This document shows positions 1 through 8,451 of a stretch of 64,000 nucleotides of DNA, piece by piece. The position numbers and the translations under genes are program-made. The notes beneath the pieces are model-generated. The model did no database searches and was not told where the DNA came from. It worked only from the letters and a program-made list of their open reading frames with translations. This DNA comes from Halarcobacter mediterraneus (GTDB lineage Bacteria > Campylobacterota > Campylobacteria > Campylobacterales > Arcobacteraceae): assembly GCF_004116625.1 (NCBI RefSeq), contig NZ_NXIE01000001.1:62001-126000 (forward strand), in the 5' to 3' direction. How positions within the stretch are numbered: position 1 is the stretch's first letter; every line of letters starts with the position of its first letter.

Positions 1-1326
1 ATCTATTTTATTTAAATAATTATACTTTGAGAACTCTTCTAATACATCTAAAATATTTTCAATGTTTTTCTCAAAATTATTACCCATTTTATTTAATACA
101 TCTTTTAATTTATTTAAAGATGGATTTGAAACATTAGTAGTAATTCTTTGACATAAATCTCCTTGTTCAAACTCACTTAATACTTCTACTGTTTCTTGAA
201 TAATAGCTCTATCTTCATCAATAGATTTTTTTGTTTTTGTAATATTTTCATTTACAACTTTTGACATAATCCCTATTTCTGATTTTGTGTTATTTTTTAT
301 AGGTTCTGTATTTTCAATTTCTCTGTTAATATATTTAAAGAAGCTCATTAAACCTTTTTGAAATTCATTTATTTCTTCACTGATAGATTTTGGTATAAAT
401 ACTGATAATAAAATAATTAAAATAAGAATAACTAGTGAAATAAGTATAGTTATAGTTTTTAGGATATTATTATTTTCAGCAACTTCTGGTCCTATTGTGT
501 CTTGTTCTTTCTTTATAGAAATTTTAATTTTTTCTGCAATCTCTGCAATCTCTGGTCCAATAGCATTAACTATATTTATATTTAAATCTCTTTTTGAAAT
601 GGCTTCACTCATCATTTTTAGATTATTCATATATAAGTTAAGAAATTTTGTAGCTTTTTCGACTTCTATTTTTTCTTTATTATTTTTAATAATTATTCTA
701 ATTGAGTTTAAGCTCTTTTTTAAATTATCAAACTCTGCATAAGCTTTTTTTATATCATCTTTATTGCTATTGACATAGTATTTTGTAGTACTAAGTCTTA
801 TAAGTAATAATGTTCTAAGAGCTTTTGCAGTTTGTAGTGAAGTATAGTTTTCTTTATTTTTATATCTATCATTCATAATTGATGTAAGCGAATCTTCAAT
901 ATTATTACCGTGTGTTGCAAGTTTTGAAAAATAATCATTTTCTGATTTCATGTAAATAATTATTTCTTTAAACTTTTTATTATAATCAATGAGTTTTTTA
1001 TCTAATTCTTGAATAAACTTTACTCTAGTAGGTTTTTGAATATTCTTTTTAGCTTCTTTTAATAGCTGCAATGTTTTTTGATAATAGTGTGAATATTCTT
1101 CTATGTCTTTTTTTGATGAACTATTCAAATAATCTTTAACATTCATTCTTATCATTAACATATTTGATTGAATTTGACTTGCAAGAATATTGTCTCTTGC
1201 CATTTCTCTGTAGTGAGTAAATCCTTTTGATGATTTATTAATTCCTAATATACTATATACAGATACGATAGACAATAATATAATTATTGTTCCAAATGAA
1301 ATTAAAAGTTTATTTTTAATTGTCAT
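1..1326 (-). CDS. Methyl-accepting chemotaxis protein, N-terminal part (cut by window edge)
   Basis: The reading frame is open from an ATG at 1326 to base 1 (442 codons) with no stop, so the C-terminal signalling domain lies outside the window. The start follows an AAGGAT ribosome site. The protein has a first membrane helix at about residues 8-30, a large helical periplasmic region of roughly 250 residues, a second helix at about 288-312, and a HAMP-like linker ending in a segment with FEQGDL and NPSLNKLKDVL, typical of Campylobacterota chemoreceptors. The size and all-helical nature of the sensor region resemble a helical-bimodular or double four-helix-bundle ligand domain. The ligand is unknown. 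The class call is firm in architecture, but the diagnostic MCP signalling hairpin is not visible. Confidence 0.8.
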   Translation of the reverse strand, partial: MTIKNKLLISFGTIIILLSIVSVYSILGINKSSKGFTHYREMARDNILASQIQSNMLMIRMNVKDYLNSSSKKDIEEYSHYYQKTLQLLKEAKKNIQKPTRVKFIQELDKKLIDYNKKFKEIIIYMKSENDYFSKLATHGNNIEDSLTSIMNDRYKNKENYTSLQTAKALRTLLLIRLSTTKYYVNSNKDDIKKAYAEFDNLKKSLNSIRIIIKNNKEKIEVEKATKFLNLYMNNLKMMSEAISKRDLNINIVNAIGPEIAEIAEKIKISIKKEQDTIGPEVAENNNILKTITILISLVILILIILLSVFIPKSISEEINEFQKGLMSFFKYINREIENTEPIKNNTKSEIGIMSKVVNENITKTKKSIDEDRAIIQETVEVLSEFEQGDLCQRITTNVSNPSLNKLKDVLNKMGNNFEKNIENILDVLEEFSKYNYLNKID

Positions 1327-1559
1327 TTTAAATCCTTTTTCTATCAATGTAACATTGATAAATAATATTAATATTATAATAGTATTCCAACAAAATTTTA
1401 TTTAAGCTTAAATAAAAATATATAATATTATTTATTTATAAGAAAGAAAGATTTGTCTCAAAATTTATTAATACTTTAGTAAGAAGAAGAAAAATGTCAT
1501 ACTAATGTCACATAAAAATCATATTATTACTTTATTACAATATTTATGAAGGAGACGTT

Positions 1560-2969
1560 ATGTTAAGTAACAAAATGAAAATGTTACTACCTATTCTTGT
1601 AGCTATAGTTATTGCTCTTCTACCAACCCCAGAAGGTTTAAGTACAAATGCACACTATTTTTTTGCAGTATTTTTAGGTGTAATTGTAGGTTTGATTTTA
1701 GAACCAATTCCTGCTGCTTTAATAGGTTTAACAGGTGTAGCTTTTTGTGCAACTTTTGGTTTAGTAGGTGAGAGTGCAAAAGCTAGTAGAGATTGGGCAT
1801 TAAGTGGTTTTTCAAATGGAGTTATCTGGTTGATTTTTGCGGCATTTATGTTTGCCTTAGGTTATAAAAAATCAGGTTTAGGTAAACGTATCGCTTTATT
1901 ACTTGTAAAATATTTAGGAAAAACTTCATTAGGATTAGGTTATGCTGTGGCTTTTTCTGATGGTATTTTATCTCCTTTTATGCCTTCAAATACGGCAAGA
2001 AGTGCAGGTACAATTTTCCCAATAGCAATTAATATTCCTCAAATGTTTAATTCTACTCCTGAAAATGAACCAAGAAAATTGGGTGCATATATTTCTTGGG
2101 TTGCAATTGCAGCAACGTGCGTAACAAGTTCTATGTTTTTAACAGCACTTGCACCGAACTTACTTGCAGTTTCTTTAGTGGAAAAAAATGCAGGTATTGT
2201 AATTGAATGGGGACAATGGTTTTCAACTTTAGCAATAATAATGATTCCTTTATTTTTACTTATTCCTTATTTGTCATACTTAATTTATCCACCTGAACAA
2301 AAATATTCTCCTGAAGCACCAATTTGGGCAAAAGATGAATTAAAAAAAATGGGTTCAATTACAAAAAAAGAGTTACTAATGTTAGGTTTAGGTGTGCTTG
2401 CTCTTCTTATGTGGATTTTTGGAAAATCTATAGGTGTAAATAGTACAGTTGCTGCCTTAGCTGTATTATCTTTACTTGTATTAACAAATGTAATTTCATG
2501 GGAAGATGTTATTACTAATAAAGCTGCAATCAATGTATTCATTTGGTTTGCTACTTTAGTTGCAATGGCAAGTGGCTTGAAAAAAGTGGGATATTTAGAT
2601 TGGGCAGCAGGTTTAATTTCAAATTGGTTAGGAGGACTAACCCCAACTGTAGTTATAATAGTTTTAGTTGTATTATTCTTTTTATTTCATTATTTATTTG
2701 CTAGTGTTACAGCACATGTTGTTGCTTTATTACCACTATTTTTAGGAATAGGTATGAATTTAATTCCAGCAGATATGGTTCCTTCTTTAGCTTTATTATT
2801 AGTTGGTTCTTTAGGTCTAATGGGAATTTTAACTCCTTATGCAACAGGACCATCACCTATTTGGTATGGAGCAGGATATATTTCTCAAGCGACTTGGTGG
2901 CTATTAGGTGCAATATTTGGAATAATTTTCCTTTCTGCACTAGTTCTTCTTGCATTCTTCATTATTTAA
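1560..2969 (+). CDS. DASS/SLC13 family carrier, CitT-like
   Basis: This is an inner-membrane carrier for di- or tricarboxylates, of the divalent anion:sodium symporter family in its CitT/TtdT/2-oxoglutarate-malate branch. The 469 residues hold a dozen or so hydrophobic helices. Two family signatures are visible: SPFMPSNTARSAG near residues 138-150, containing the SNT substrate/sodium motif, and LTPYATGPSPIWYGAGYI near 422-439, which is its repeat-related partner. The ATG follows a strong AAGGAGA ribosome site. The gene stands alone between a divergent chemoreceptor and a terminator. The exact substrate (citrate, succinate, malate, tartrate) cannot be read from the sequence. Confidence 0.88.
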   Translation: MLSNKMKMLLPILVAIVIALLPTPEGLSTNAHYFFAVFLGVIVGLILEPIPAALIGLTGVAFCATFGLVGESAKASRDWALSGFSNGVIWLIFAAFMFALGYKKSGLGKRIALLLVKYLGKTSLGLGYAVAFSDGILSPFMPSNTARSAGTIFPIAINIPQMFNSTPENEPRKLGAYISWVAIAATCVTSSMFLTALAPNLLAVSLVEKNAGIVIEWGQWFSTLAIIMIPLFLLIPYLSYLIYPPEQKYSPEAPIWAKDELKKMGSITKKELLMLGLGVLALLMWIFGKSIGVNSTVAALAVLSLLVLTNVISWEDVITNKAAINVFIWFATLVAMASGLKKVGYLDWAAGLISNWLGGLTPTVVIIVLVVLFFLFHYLFASVTAHVVALLPLFLGIGMNLIPADMVPSLALLLVGSLGLMGILTPYATGPSPIWYGAGYISQATWWLLGAIFGIIFLSALVLLAFFII

Positions 2970-3001
2970 AAAGTAGCATCTTTTAAGATGCTACTTTTTA
3001 T
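2968..3001. terminator. Rho-independent terminator
   Basis: A 12-bp perfect inverted repeat (AAGTAGCATCTT with AAGATGCTACTT) is flanked by A and T runs directly after the CitT-like stop codon. It should end that transcript. Confidence 0.88.
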
Positions 3002-3029
3002 TTCTTTAATATTTTATGGAGATTCTTAA

Positions 3030-3683
3030 TTGAAGATTTTACTTTTACAATCTGATAAAAAAGTATCAAAAGATATAAGAGATGTCCTAGAAAAAGAAAA
3101 CTACAGTCTTGATGTTTTTTTTGATGGACAAGAAGCCTTAGAGTTTTTAAGTAATGGCTATAGTTGCTATATTTTAGATGCAGAAGCATCTTCTATAGAT
3201 GGTTTATATTTATTAGAATTGATTAGATTAACAAACAAAAGTATTCCTATTATAATCACTTCAAATAATGATTTTGTAAAAATAAAAAAGGCTTATGATT
3301 TAGGTTGTTGTGATTGTTTAAAAAAACCTTTTTATCTTATTGAGTTAGTAAGTAAAGTAAAAAAACTATGTTGTATTAAATGTAGGTTTTTAGAGTTTGA
3401 TGAAAACTTTAAATTTGATTTTATTAATTATGTTTTATATAAAGACAATAATGAAATTCAGTTAACAAAAAAAGAGATTTTATTTTTATCACTATTTTGT
3501 GAGAGACTTAATAAAGTAGCAACTTATGAAGAAATAACTGAGTATGTATGGGAAGGTGAACAAACAAACTTAACAAATATTAGAGCTATGATAAAAAGAC
3601 TTAGAAAAAAATTACCAAAAGATAGTATAGAAATTATAAAAGGTTTGGGATATTCTTTAAGTAAAAAAGTTAAACTAATATAG
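3030..3683 (+). CDS. OmpR/PhoB-type response regulator, orphan
   Basis: This is a cytoplasmic two-component regulator of 217 residues starting at TTG behind a GGAGA site. A receiver domain fills residues 1-115, with the probable phospho-acceptor D50 (in CYILDAE) and the conserved lysine in LKKPF. A winged-helix DNA-binding domain follows (about 130-215), with the typical recognition helix ending in IIKGLGYSL. The usual acidic pair near residues 8-9 is reduced to S8-D9, so metal binding may be altered. No histidine kinase is adjacent, so the partner is unknown. Confidence 0.85.
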   Translation: MKILLLQSDKKVSKDIRDVLEKENYSLDVFFDGQEALEFLSNGYSCYILDAEASSIDGLYLLELIRLTNKSIPIIITSNNDFVKIKKAYDLGCCDCLKKPFYLIELVSKVKKLCCIKCRFLEFDENFKFDFINYVLYKDNNEIQLTKKEILFLSLFCERLNKVATYEEITEYVWEGEQTNLTNIRAMIKRLRKKLPKDSIEIIKGLGYSLSKKVKLI

Positions 3684-3706
3684 ATGAAATCTCATCTATA
3701 TTAGTT
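3673..3706. terminator. Bidirectional terminator between convergent genes
   Basis: A perfect 15-bp stem (AACTAATATAGATGA and its complement, four-base loop) overlaps the stop codons of both the response regulator gene and the convergent DUF3817 gene, and has T-rich ends on both strands. Confidence 0.85.
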
Positions 3707-4000
3707 AATATTTCTAATAGGTTTTACTTTTTTCTCTATAAATATAGCCCCAAAAGGGATTAAAGATAAAATAAAAAGTTGTAAAGTTAAACTATTTTCC
3801 CATTCATGTCTAATTTTTGCTTCAAATAAAGAAAGCATAAAAATAATAAATAAAACACCATGAGCCATACCTATGATTTTTACAGGCTGAGGATCTCCTC
3901 CAATATATTTTATAGGCATAGCAATAAGTACTAAGACTAGAAAAGAAAGGCCTTCAATGGCAGAAATAACTCTAAAACGTCCTAAAGCAGAATTTAACAT
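3701..4000 (-). CDS. DUF3817 family small membrane protein
   Basis: A 99-residue inner-membrane protein with three predicted helices. The order FRVISAIEGLSFLVL, then IAMPIKYIGGDPQPVKIIGMAHGVLF, matches the DUF3817 (YdzA-like) family, including the conserved glutamate in the first helix and the GxxHG motif in the second. The function of the family is unknown. It starts at ATG after an AAGGAAAAAA ribosome site and ends inside the shared terminator. Confidence 0.82.
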   Translation of the reverse strand: MLNSALGRFRVISAIEGLSFLVLVLIAMPIKYIGGDPQPVKIIGMAHGVLFIIFMLSLFEAKIRHEWENSLTLQLFILSLIPFGAIFIEKKVKPIRNIN

Positions 4001-4052
4001 ATTTTTTCCTTCTTTTTTTATTAAATTATATTCTTTTAAAATTATAGCTACT

Positions 4053-4724
4053 TTAGAGTGTAAATTTAGTGTACTCTTTAAAATATAGGTTTTTTAAAAT
4101 TTTAATTTGTTCATTTTGTAGGTAATTAAATTTAAATTCACACTCTTTTAGGTAATAAAAGAAGTTTTCATCATCTATTCCTTTATATTTTCTAAGATTT
4201 TTTTCTAAATATTTCCAAAAAATATTTAGAGGAGTAGAATAGGAATCTTTAGAAAAAATTCTATGCCATTTTAAATAGTTTTCAAAGGTTTTATTATCGT
4301 CTTCATTATTATATAGGGGGAGTTTTGGCATTAAAAGAGTATAAATTCTTTTATTTGAATAAAAACCTATGATATTGATTGCTTCATATAAAGATTTTTT
4401 CTTTTCTTTTTTTTGTTTATCATTAAAATAATAAAACTCTTCATATGAACTATTATCTTTTGGTAAAGATTGATAAGTTTCTTCTAAATAGTTTGAAATA
4501 AGTTTTCTAAAAAGGTTGTATCTATTTTTTATAGTACGATAATTAACATTTAAAAGCTTTGCACATTTATTTGCGCTTATTTGATTACAGAAAAATTCAA
4601 TAACAGTAATATCTGTTTCAAATTTTTTTACAGAAAACTTTTTTTTACATGAAGAACATTTTTTATAATTGTTCTTTAAATGGTATAATTGTTTATTGTT
4701 ACAATATGGGCATTTTTTTATCAT
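4053..4724 (-). CDS. Degenerate ISXO2/IS1595-like transposase, possibly a domesticated DNA-binding protein
   Basis: The 223-residue frame keeps the layout of IS1595-group transposases: an N-terminal zinc ribbon (C5-x2-C8 and C23-x2-C26), a helix-turn-helix (about 48-76, ending NYRTIKNRYNLFRKL), a reduced ISXO2-like core and the family's C-terminal signature (NIFWKYLEKNLRKYKGI, then LKECEFKFN). The core is degraded. The first catalytic block, normally DETYFGG-like, reads EEFYYFN. The central stretch carrying the second aspartate is nearly gone, and the final catalytic-block N/H residues are replaced by STPLN. Full-length relatives have about 300 residues. No terminal inverted repeats were found around it. 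The open frame without stops suggests it is maintained, perhaps as a regulator of the divergent hyp operon; that role is inference. Confidence 0.65.
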   Translation of the reverse strand: MIKKCPYCNNKQLYHLKNNYKKCSSCKKKFSVKKFETDITVIEFFCNQISANKCAKLLNVNYRTIKNRYNLFRKLISNYLEETYQSLPKDNSSYEEFYYFNDKQKKEKKKSLYEAINIIGFYSNKRIYTLLMPKLPLYNNEDDNKTFENYLKWHRIFSKDSYSTPLNIFWKYLEKNLRKYKGIDDENFFYYLKECEFKFNYLQNEQIKILKNLYFKEYTKFTL

Positions 4725-4798
4725 ATTTTATTTTACTATTTTTGTCCTAAAAGTACATAAGTAGTATAAGCTATTAGCTTGCTTTCAGCTTCTAGAAA

Positions 4799-4831
4799 AT
4801 AAACTATAGTTTATATAAATGAACATTCATT
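4799..4831. promoter_or_regulatory. Two adjacent palindromes upstream of hypB
   Basis: A perfect 16-bp palindrome, ATAAACTATAGTTTAT (4799-4814), is followed at once by AATGAA-CA-TTCATT (4818-4831). They sit 17-50 bases before the hypB start in the divergent region shared with the transposase-like gene, where an operator would be expected. The binding protein is unknown. Confidence 0.45.
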
Positions 4832-4847
4832 AAATAAAGGAAAAACT

Positions 4848-5609
4848 ATGTGTCAAGATTGCGGATGCTCAATAACAGACCATCATCATGAACATCATGG
4901 AGATTCAGACTCTCATCAATCAGCTCATGAAACCTTACATCATAACCCACAATTAAATGATAGTAAGACAATTTCAGTCATTAAAAAAATTTTAGATAAA
5001 AATGACCATGAAGCAGCTCATAATAGAGCACACTTTGATAAACATAATGTTTTAGGAGTTAATTTAATGTCAAGTCCTGGAAGTGGGAAAACAACTCTTT
5101 TAGAGCATTTATCTGAACTTACAAATTTTAAATTTGGTGTTGTAGAAGGTGATTTAGAAACAAATAAAGATGCTGATAGGTTAAAAGAAAAAGATATAAA
5201 AGCTGTACAAATTCAAACAGGTAGTGCCTGTCATTTAGATGCTTTTATGGTTCATAAAGGTTTGCATGATATGCCTTTAGAAGAACTAGATGTATGTTTT
5301 GTAGAAAATGTAGGAAATCTTGTATGTCCAGCTTCTTATGATGTTGGTACTCATTTAAATATCGTTCTTGTTTCTATTCCAGAAGGAGAAGATAAAATTG
5401 CAAAATATCCTGTTATGTTTCGAACAGCTGATTTAATATTATTTACAAAAACAGATCTTCTTCCATATTTTGAATATGATTTAGAAAAAGAAAAAGAAGT
5501 TGCAAGAAAGCTAAAACCAAATGTAGATATTTTAGAAGTATCAATAAAAGATAAAGATAGTTTACAAGCAGTTGTTGAGTGGATTAATTTTAAAAGAAAA
5601 ATGAGATAA
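4848..5609 (+). CDS. hypB: Hydrogenase nickel incorporation GTPase HypB
   Basis: This cytoplasmic GTPase (253 residues) drives nickel insertion into [NiFe] hydrogenase. The N-terminal high-affinity metal motif CQDCGC is followed by a histidine-rich stretch (about residues 12-32), as in nickel-storing HypB proteins. The P-loop SSPGSGKTT lies at about 75-83, and the G-domain nickel/zinc motif SACHLDA near 126-132. The ATG follows AAAGGAAAAA. It is the first gene of a compact hypBCDEA operon, with only one base to hypC. Confidence 0.97.
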   Translation: MCQDCGCSITDHHHEHHGDSDSHQSAHETLHHNPQLNDSKTISVIKKILDKNDHEAAHNRAHFDKHNVLGVNLMSSPGSGKTTLLEHLSELTNFKFGVVEGDLETNKDADRLKEKDIKAVQIQTGSACHLDAFMVHKGLHDMPLEELDVCFVENVGNLVCPASYDVGTHLNIVLVSIPEGEDKIAKYPVMFRTADLILFTKTDLLPYFEYDLEKEKEVARKLKPNVDILEVSIKDKDSLQAVVEWINFKRKMR

Positions 5610-5610
5610 T

Positions 5611-5895
5611 ATGTGTTTATCAATACCATCAAAAATTACAAAAATAGATAAAGAAAATAATATAGCAACCGTTGATACAATGGGAGTAGAAAGACAAGCT
5701 TCTTTAGAACTAGTTGATCAGGCTGTGGAAGTTGGGGATTATGTACTTATTCATATTGGTTTTGCAATGAATAAAATAAATGAAGAAGATGCTTTAGCTT
5801 CTTTAGAGGTTTATAAAGAAATTATAGAAAAAATGGAAGAAGATGAACGTCGTCAGGCAATACTTGAAGATGAAGCCTGTCCCAATAAGGCTTAA
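5611..5895 (+). CDS. hypC: Hydrogenase assembly chaperone HypC
   Basis: A 94-residue member of the HypC/HupF/HypC-like family. It starts with MCLSIP, whose Cys2 (after removal of Met) binds the Fe(CN)2CO precursor between HypD and the large subunit. The body shows the expected small barrel motifs GVERQASLELV and VGDYVLIHIGFAMNKI. It starts one base after hypB and three bases before hypD, so the genes are translationally coupled. Confidence 0.97.
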   Translation: MCLSIPSKITKIDKENNIATVDTMGVERQASLELVDQAVEVGDYVLIHIGFAMNKINEEDALASLEVYKEIIEKMEEDERRQAILEDEACPNKA

Positions 5896-5898
5896 GTT

Positions 5899-7023
5899 AT
5901 GGAACAATTGAAGTTAAAAGACTTATATGATGGTTTTAGAAATCCTCAAACTATAAAGGCTTTAAAGAGACTACTTGACAAAGAAGCTAAAAAACTTAAT
6001 ACAAAAATAAATATTATGGAAGTTTGTGGGGGACATACCCATACTATTATGAAATATGGAATTAACCAATTGTTACCTGAGAATATTGAATTTATTCATG
6101 GTCCTGGTTGTCCTGTTTGTGTGATGCCAAAAGAAAGAATAGACCATGCTTATCTTTTAAGTTTACAAGAAAATGTAATTTTAGTAACATTAGGAGATAT
6201 GATAAAAGTTCCAGGTAGTCGTGGAAGTTTGCAAGATGCAAGAAGTAAAGGTGCTGATGTAAGATTTGTTTACTCTCCTTTAGATACTATAAAAATTGCA
6301 AATGAGAATAAAGATAAAAAGATAATCTTTTTTGCAATAGGTTTTGAAACAACAACTCCAATGACTGCTGCACTTTTAGAACACGTTATAAAAAATAAAA
6401 TAGACAATATCTATTTTCATATAAATCATATAACAGTTCCTGAACCTATGAGAGTATTATTAGATAATCAAGACTGTAAAATAGATGCTTTTATTGGACC
6501 TTCTCATGTTAGTGTAATTACAGGTTCAAAAATATATGAAGAGTTTGTAACAGAATACAATAAACCAGTAGTTGTAGCAGGTTTTGAACCAGTTGATGTG
6601 ATGCAATCAATTTTGAGTTTAGTAAAACAGTTTAATGAAAATAAATGTGAACTGGAAATTGAATACTCAAGAGCAGTTTCATATGATGGGAATCTAGCAG
6701 CTCAAAAATTAAATGATAAATATTTTATAAAAGCAGAACATTTTAGATGGAGAGGATTAGGAGATATTCCAAATTCAGCTTTAAAATTAAAAGATGAATA
6801 TGCTTTTTTAGATGCTGAATTAATCTATAAAGATATTTTACCAAATGAAGAAATAGATGATCATAAATTATGTATTTGTGGAGATATAATGCGTGGCGTT
6901 GCTAAACCAAATGATTGTAAGGTATTTGGGAAAGCCTGTAAACCAAGCTCACCTTTAGGCTCTTGTATGGTAAGTAGTGAAGGTGCTTGTAGTGCTTATT
7001 ATAAATATGGGAATTTGTTATGA
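5899..7023 (+). CDS. hypD: Hydrogenase iron-ligand scaffold HypD
   Basis: HypD (374 residues) is the [4Fe-4S] scaffold on which the Fe(CN)2CO centre is assembled with HypC and HypE. The three conserved cysteine blocks are present: EVCGGHTHT, HGPGCPVC, and the C-terminal cluster-binding run with CICGDIMRG, KACKPSSPLGSCMVSSEG and ACSAYYKYG. The length is typical. Its last four bases overlap hypE (ATGA), which indicates coupled translation. Confidence 0.97.
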   Translation: MEQLKLKDLYDGFRNPQTIKALKRLLDKEAKKLNTKINIMEVCGGHTHTIMKYGINQLLPENIEFIHGPGCPVCVMPKERIDHAYLLSLQENVILVTLGDMIKVPGSRGSLQDARSKGADVRFVYSPLDTIKIANENKDKKIIFFAIGFETTTPMTAALLEHVIKNKIDNIYFHINHITVPEPMRVLLDNQDCKIDAFIGPSHVSVITGSKIYEEFVTEYNKPVVVAGFEPVDVMQSILSLVKQFNENKCELEIEYSRAVSYDGNLAAQKLNDKYFIKAEHFRWRGLGDIPNSALKLKDEYAFLDAELIYKDILPNEEIDDHKLCICGDIMRGVAKPNDCKVFGKACKPSSPLGSCMVSSEGACSAYYKYGNLL

Positions 7024-8015
7024 AAACAATTACATTAGCTCATGGTAATGGTGGGCAAGAAAATAATGAACTTATTTCAAAGATTTTTTATAAAGCTTTT
7101 GAAAATGAGATTTTAGCAAAAAGTGAAGATGCAGCAATTATTCAAGATGGAACTTTAGCTTTTTCAACAGATTCTTTTACTGTAAGTCCTATAGAATTTC
7201 CTGGGGCAGATATTGGTAAGTTAGCTGTTTGTGGTACTTGTAATGATTTAGCTATGATGGGAGCTAAGCCTAAATATCTTACTTGCTCAGTTATTATTGA
7301 AGAAGGTTTTGAAGTTGAAACTTTAAAAAGAATTGTTGCAAGTATGAAAAAAGAGCTTGAAGTAAATGGAGCTATTGTAGTAAGTGGAGATACAAAAGTA
7401 GTACCAAGAGGAAGTGTAGATAAAATATTTATAAATACAACTGGAATAGGGCAAATACAACAAAAAGGAATATCTTCAAACAACATTCAAGAAGAAGATA
7501 TGATTTTAGTATCAAACTCAATAGGAAAACATGGGGCAACAATTTTTGCAAGCAGAGAAGGAATTGATTTTTCAACTTCTTTAAAATCTGATTGTGCGTC
7601 ATTATGGCCAGTTGTAAAAAAGCTTATTGATAGTGGTATAAAAATAAGAGCCTTAAGAGATGCAACAAGAGGTGGAGTTAGTGCTGTTTTGAACGAATGG
7701 GCAAAGCAATCAAATATTTGTATTGAAATTGAAGAAGAGAAAATCCCAGTTTGTGATGAGGTTAATGGGATTTGCGAACTTTTAGGTTTTGAGGCTTTAA
7801 GTTTAGCAAATGAAGGAACTTTTGTAATGGCAATATCAAAAGATGAAGTTCAAAAAGCTTTAAAAGTTTTAAAAGAAATTGATACTTCAAAAGAAGCTCA
7901 GATTATAGGAAAAGCAAGTACTTTACATCGAGAAAAAGTTGTATTAAATACTGCTTGGGGTACACAAAGATTTATTGATTTACCAACAGGTGAGTTATTG
8001 CCAAGGATTTGTTAA
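7020..8015 (+). CDS. hypE: Carbamoyl dehydratase HypE
   Basis: HypE (331 residues) converts the thiocarbamate on its C-terminal cysteine to thiocyanate and delivers cyanide to the HypCD iron. The N-terminus has AHGNGGQENNELI, the ATP-binding region has the PurM-like motifs (AVCGTCNDLAMMGA, DATRGGVSAVLNE), and the protein ends with the conserved PRIC, Cys being the final residue. HypF, which loads the carbamoyl group, is not encoded in this window. Confidence 0.97.
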   Translation: MKTITLAHGNGGQENNELISKIFYKAFENEILAKSEDAAIIQDGTLAFSTDSFTVSPIEFPGADIGKLAVCGTCNDLAMMGAKPKYLTCSVIIEEGFEVETLKRIVASMKKELEVNGAIVVSGDTKVVPRGSVDKIFINTTGIGQIQQKGISSNNIQEEDMILVSNSIGKHGATIFASREGIDFSTSLKSDCASLWPVVKKLIDSGIKIRALRDATRGGVSAVLNEWAKQSNICIEIEEEKIPVCDEVNGICELLGFEALSLANEGTFVMAISKDEVQKALKVLKEIDTSKEAQIIGKASTLHREKVVLNTAWGTQRFIDLPTGELLPRIC

Positions 8016-8016
8016 T

Positions 8017-8358
8017 ATGCATGAATATAGTATTGTACAGTCCCTTTTAGAGTCTTGCGAGGAACACGCTAGACAAAATGATTCAACAAATGTCACAAAA
8101 GTTGTAGTAAAAATTGGAGTTTTAAGTGGAGTAGAACCAGATTTACTTCAAACTGCATTTGATACTTTCAAAGAGAAAACTGTCTGTGAAAATGCTAAAT
8201 TTATAATAAATCATCAAAAAGTTGTAATAAGTTGCTTATCCTGTAATACAGACTCAACTTTAGAAAAAAATGAATTCTCTTGCCCTAAATGTAATTCAAC
8301 TCAAGTTAAGGTAATAGATGGGGAAGATATGTTTTTGATGAGTTTGGAAATGAATTAA
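8017..8358 (+). CDS. hypA: Hydrogenase nickel metallochaperone HypA
   Basis: The ATG at 8017, one base after the hypE stop, gives the family N-terminus MHEYSIV with the nickel ligand His2. An upstream in-frame start at 7975 would add 14 non-conserved residues inside hypE and is rejected. The 113-residue length is typical. The zinc site is formed by CLSC (about 74-77) and CPKC (about 91-94). HypA passes nickel to HypB and the hydrogenase large subunit. It is the last gene of the operon. Confidence 0.96.
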   Translation: MHEYSIVQSLLESCEEHARQNDSTNVTKVVVKIGVLSGVEPDLLQTAFDTFKEKTVCENAKFIINHQKVVISCLSCNTDSTLEKNEFSCPKCNSTQVKVIDGEDMFLMSLEMN

Positions 8359-8451
8359 TTAAAAATTATTTTTTTGTAATTTATATATAATTAAATTAGA
8401 ATTATTGCTAATTTATGATAATCTTTTAATCAAATTTTTTAAAGAGAGAAA

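Noticed and set aside
497-742. A plus-strand open frame of 81 codons
   Set aside because: It is antisense to the chemoreceptor, whose sensor region is a clear coding sequence on the minus strand.
4001-4052. Insertion-sequence ends beside the transposase-like gene
   Set aside because: No terminal inverted repeats or target-site duplication could be found on either side.
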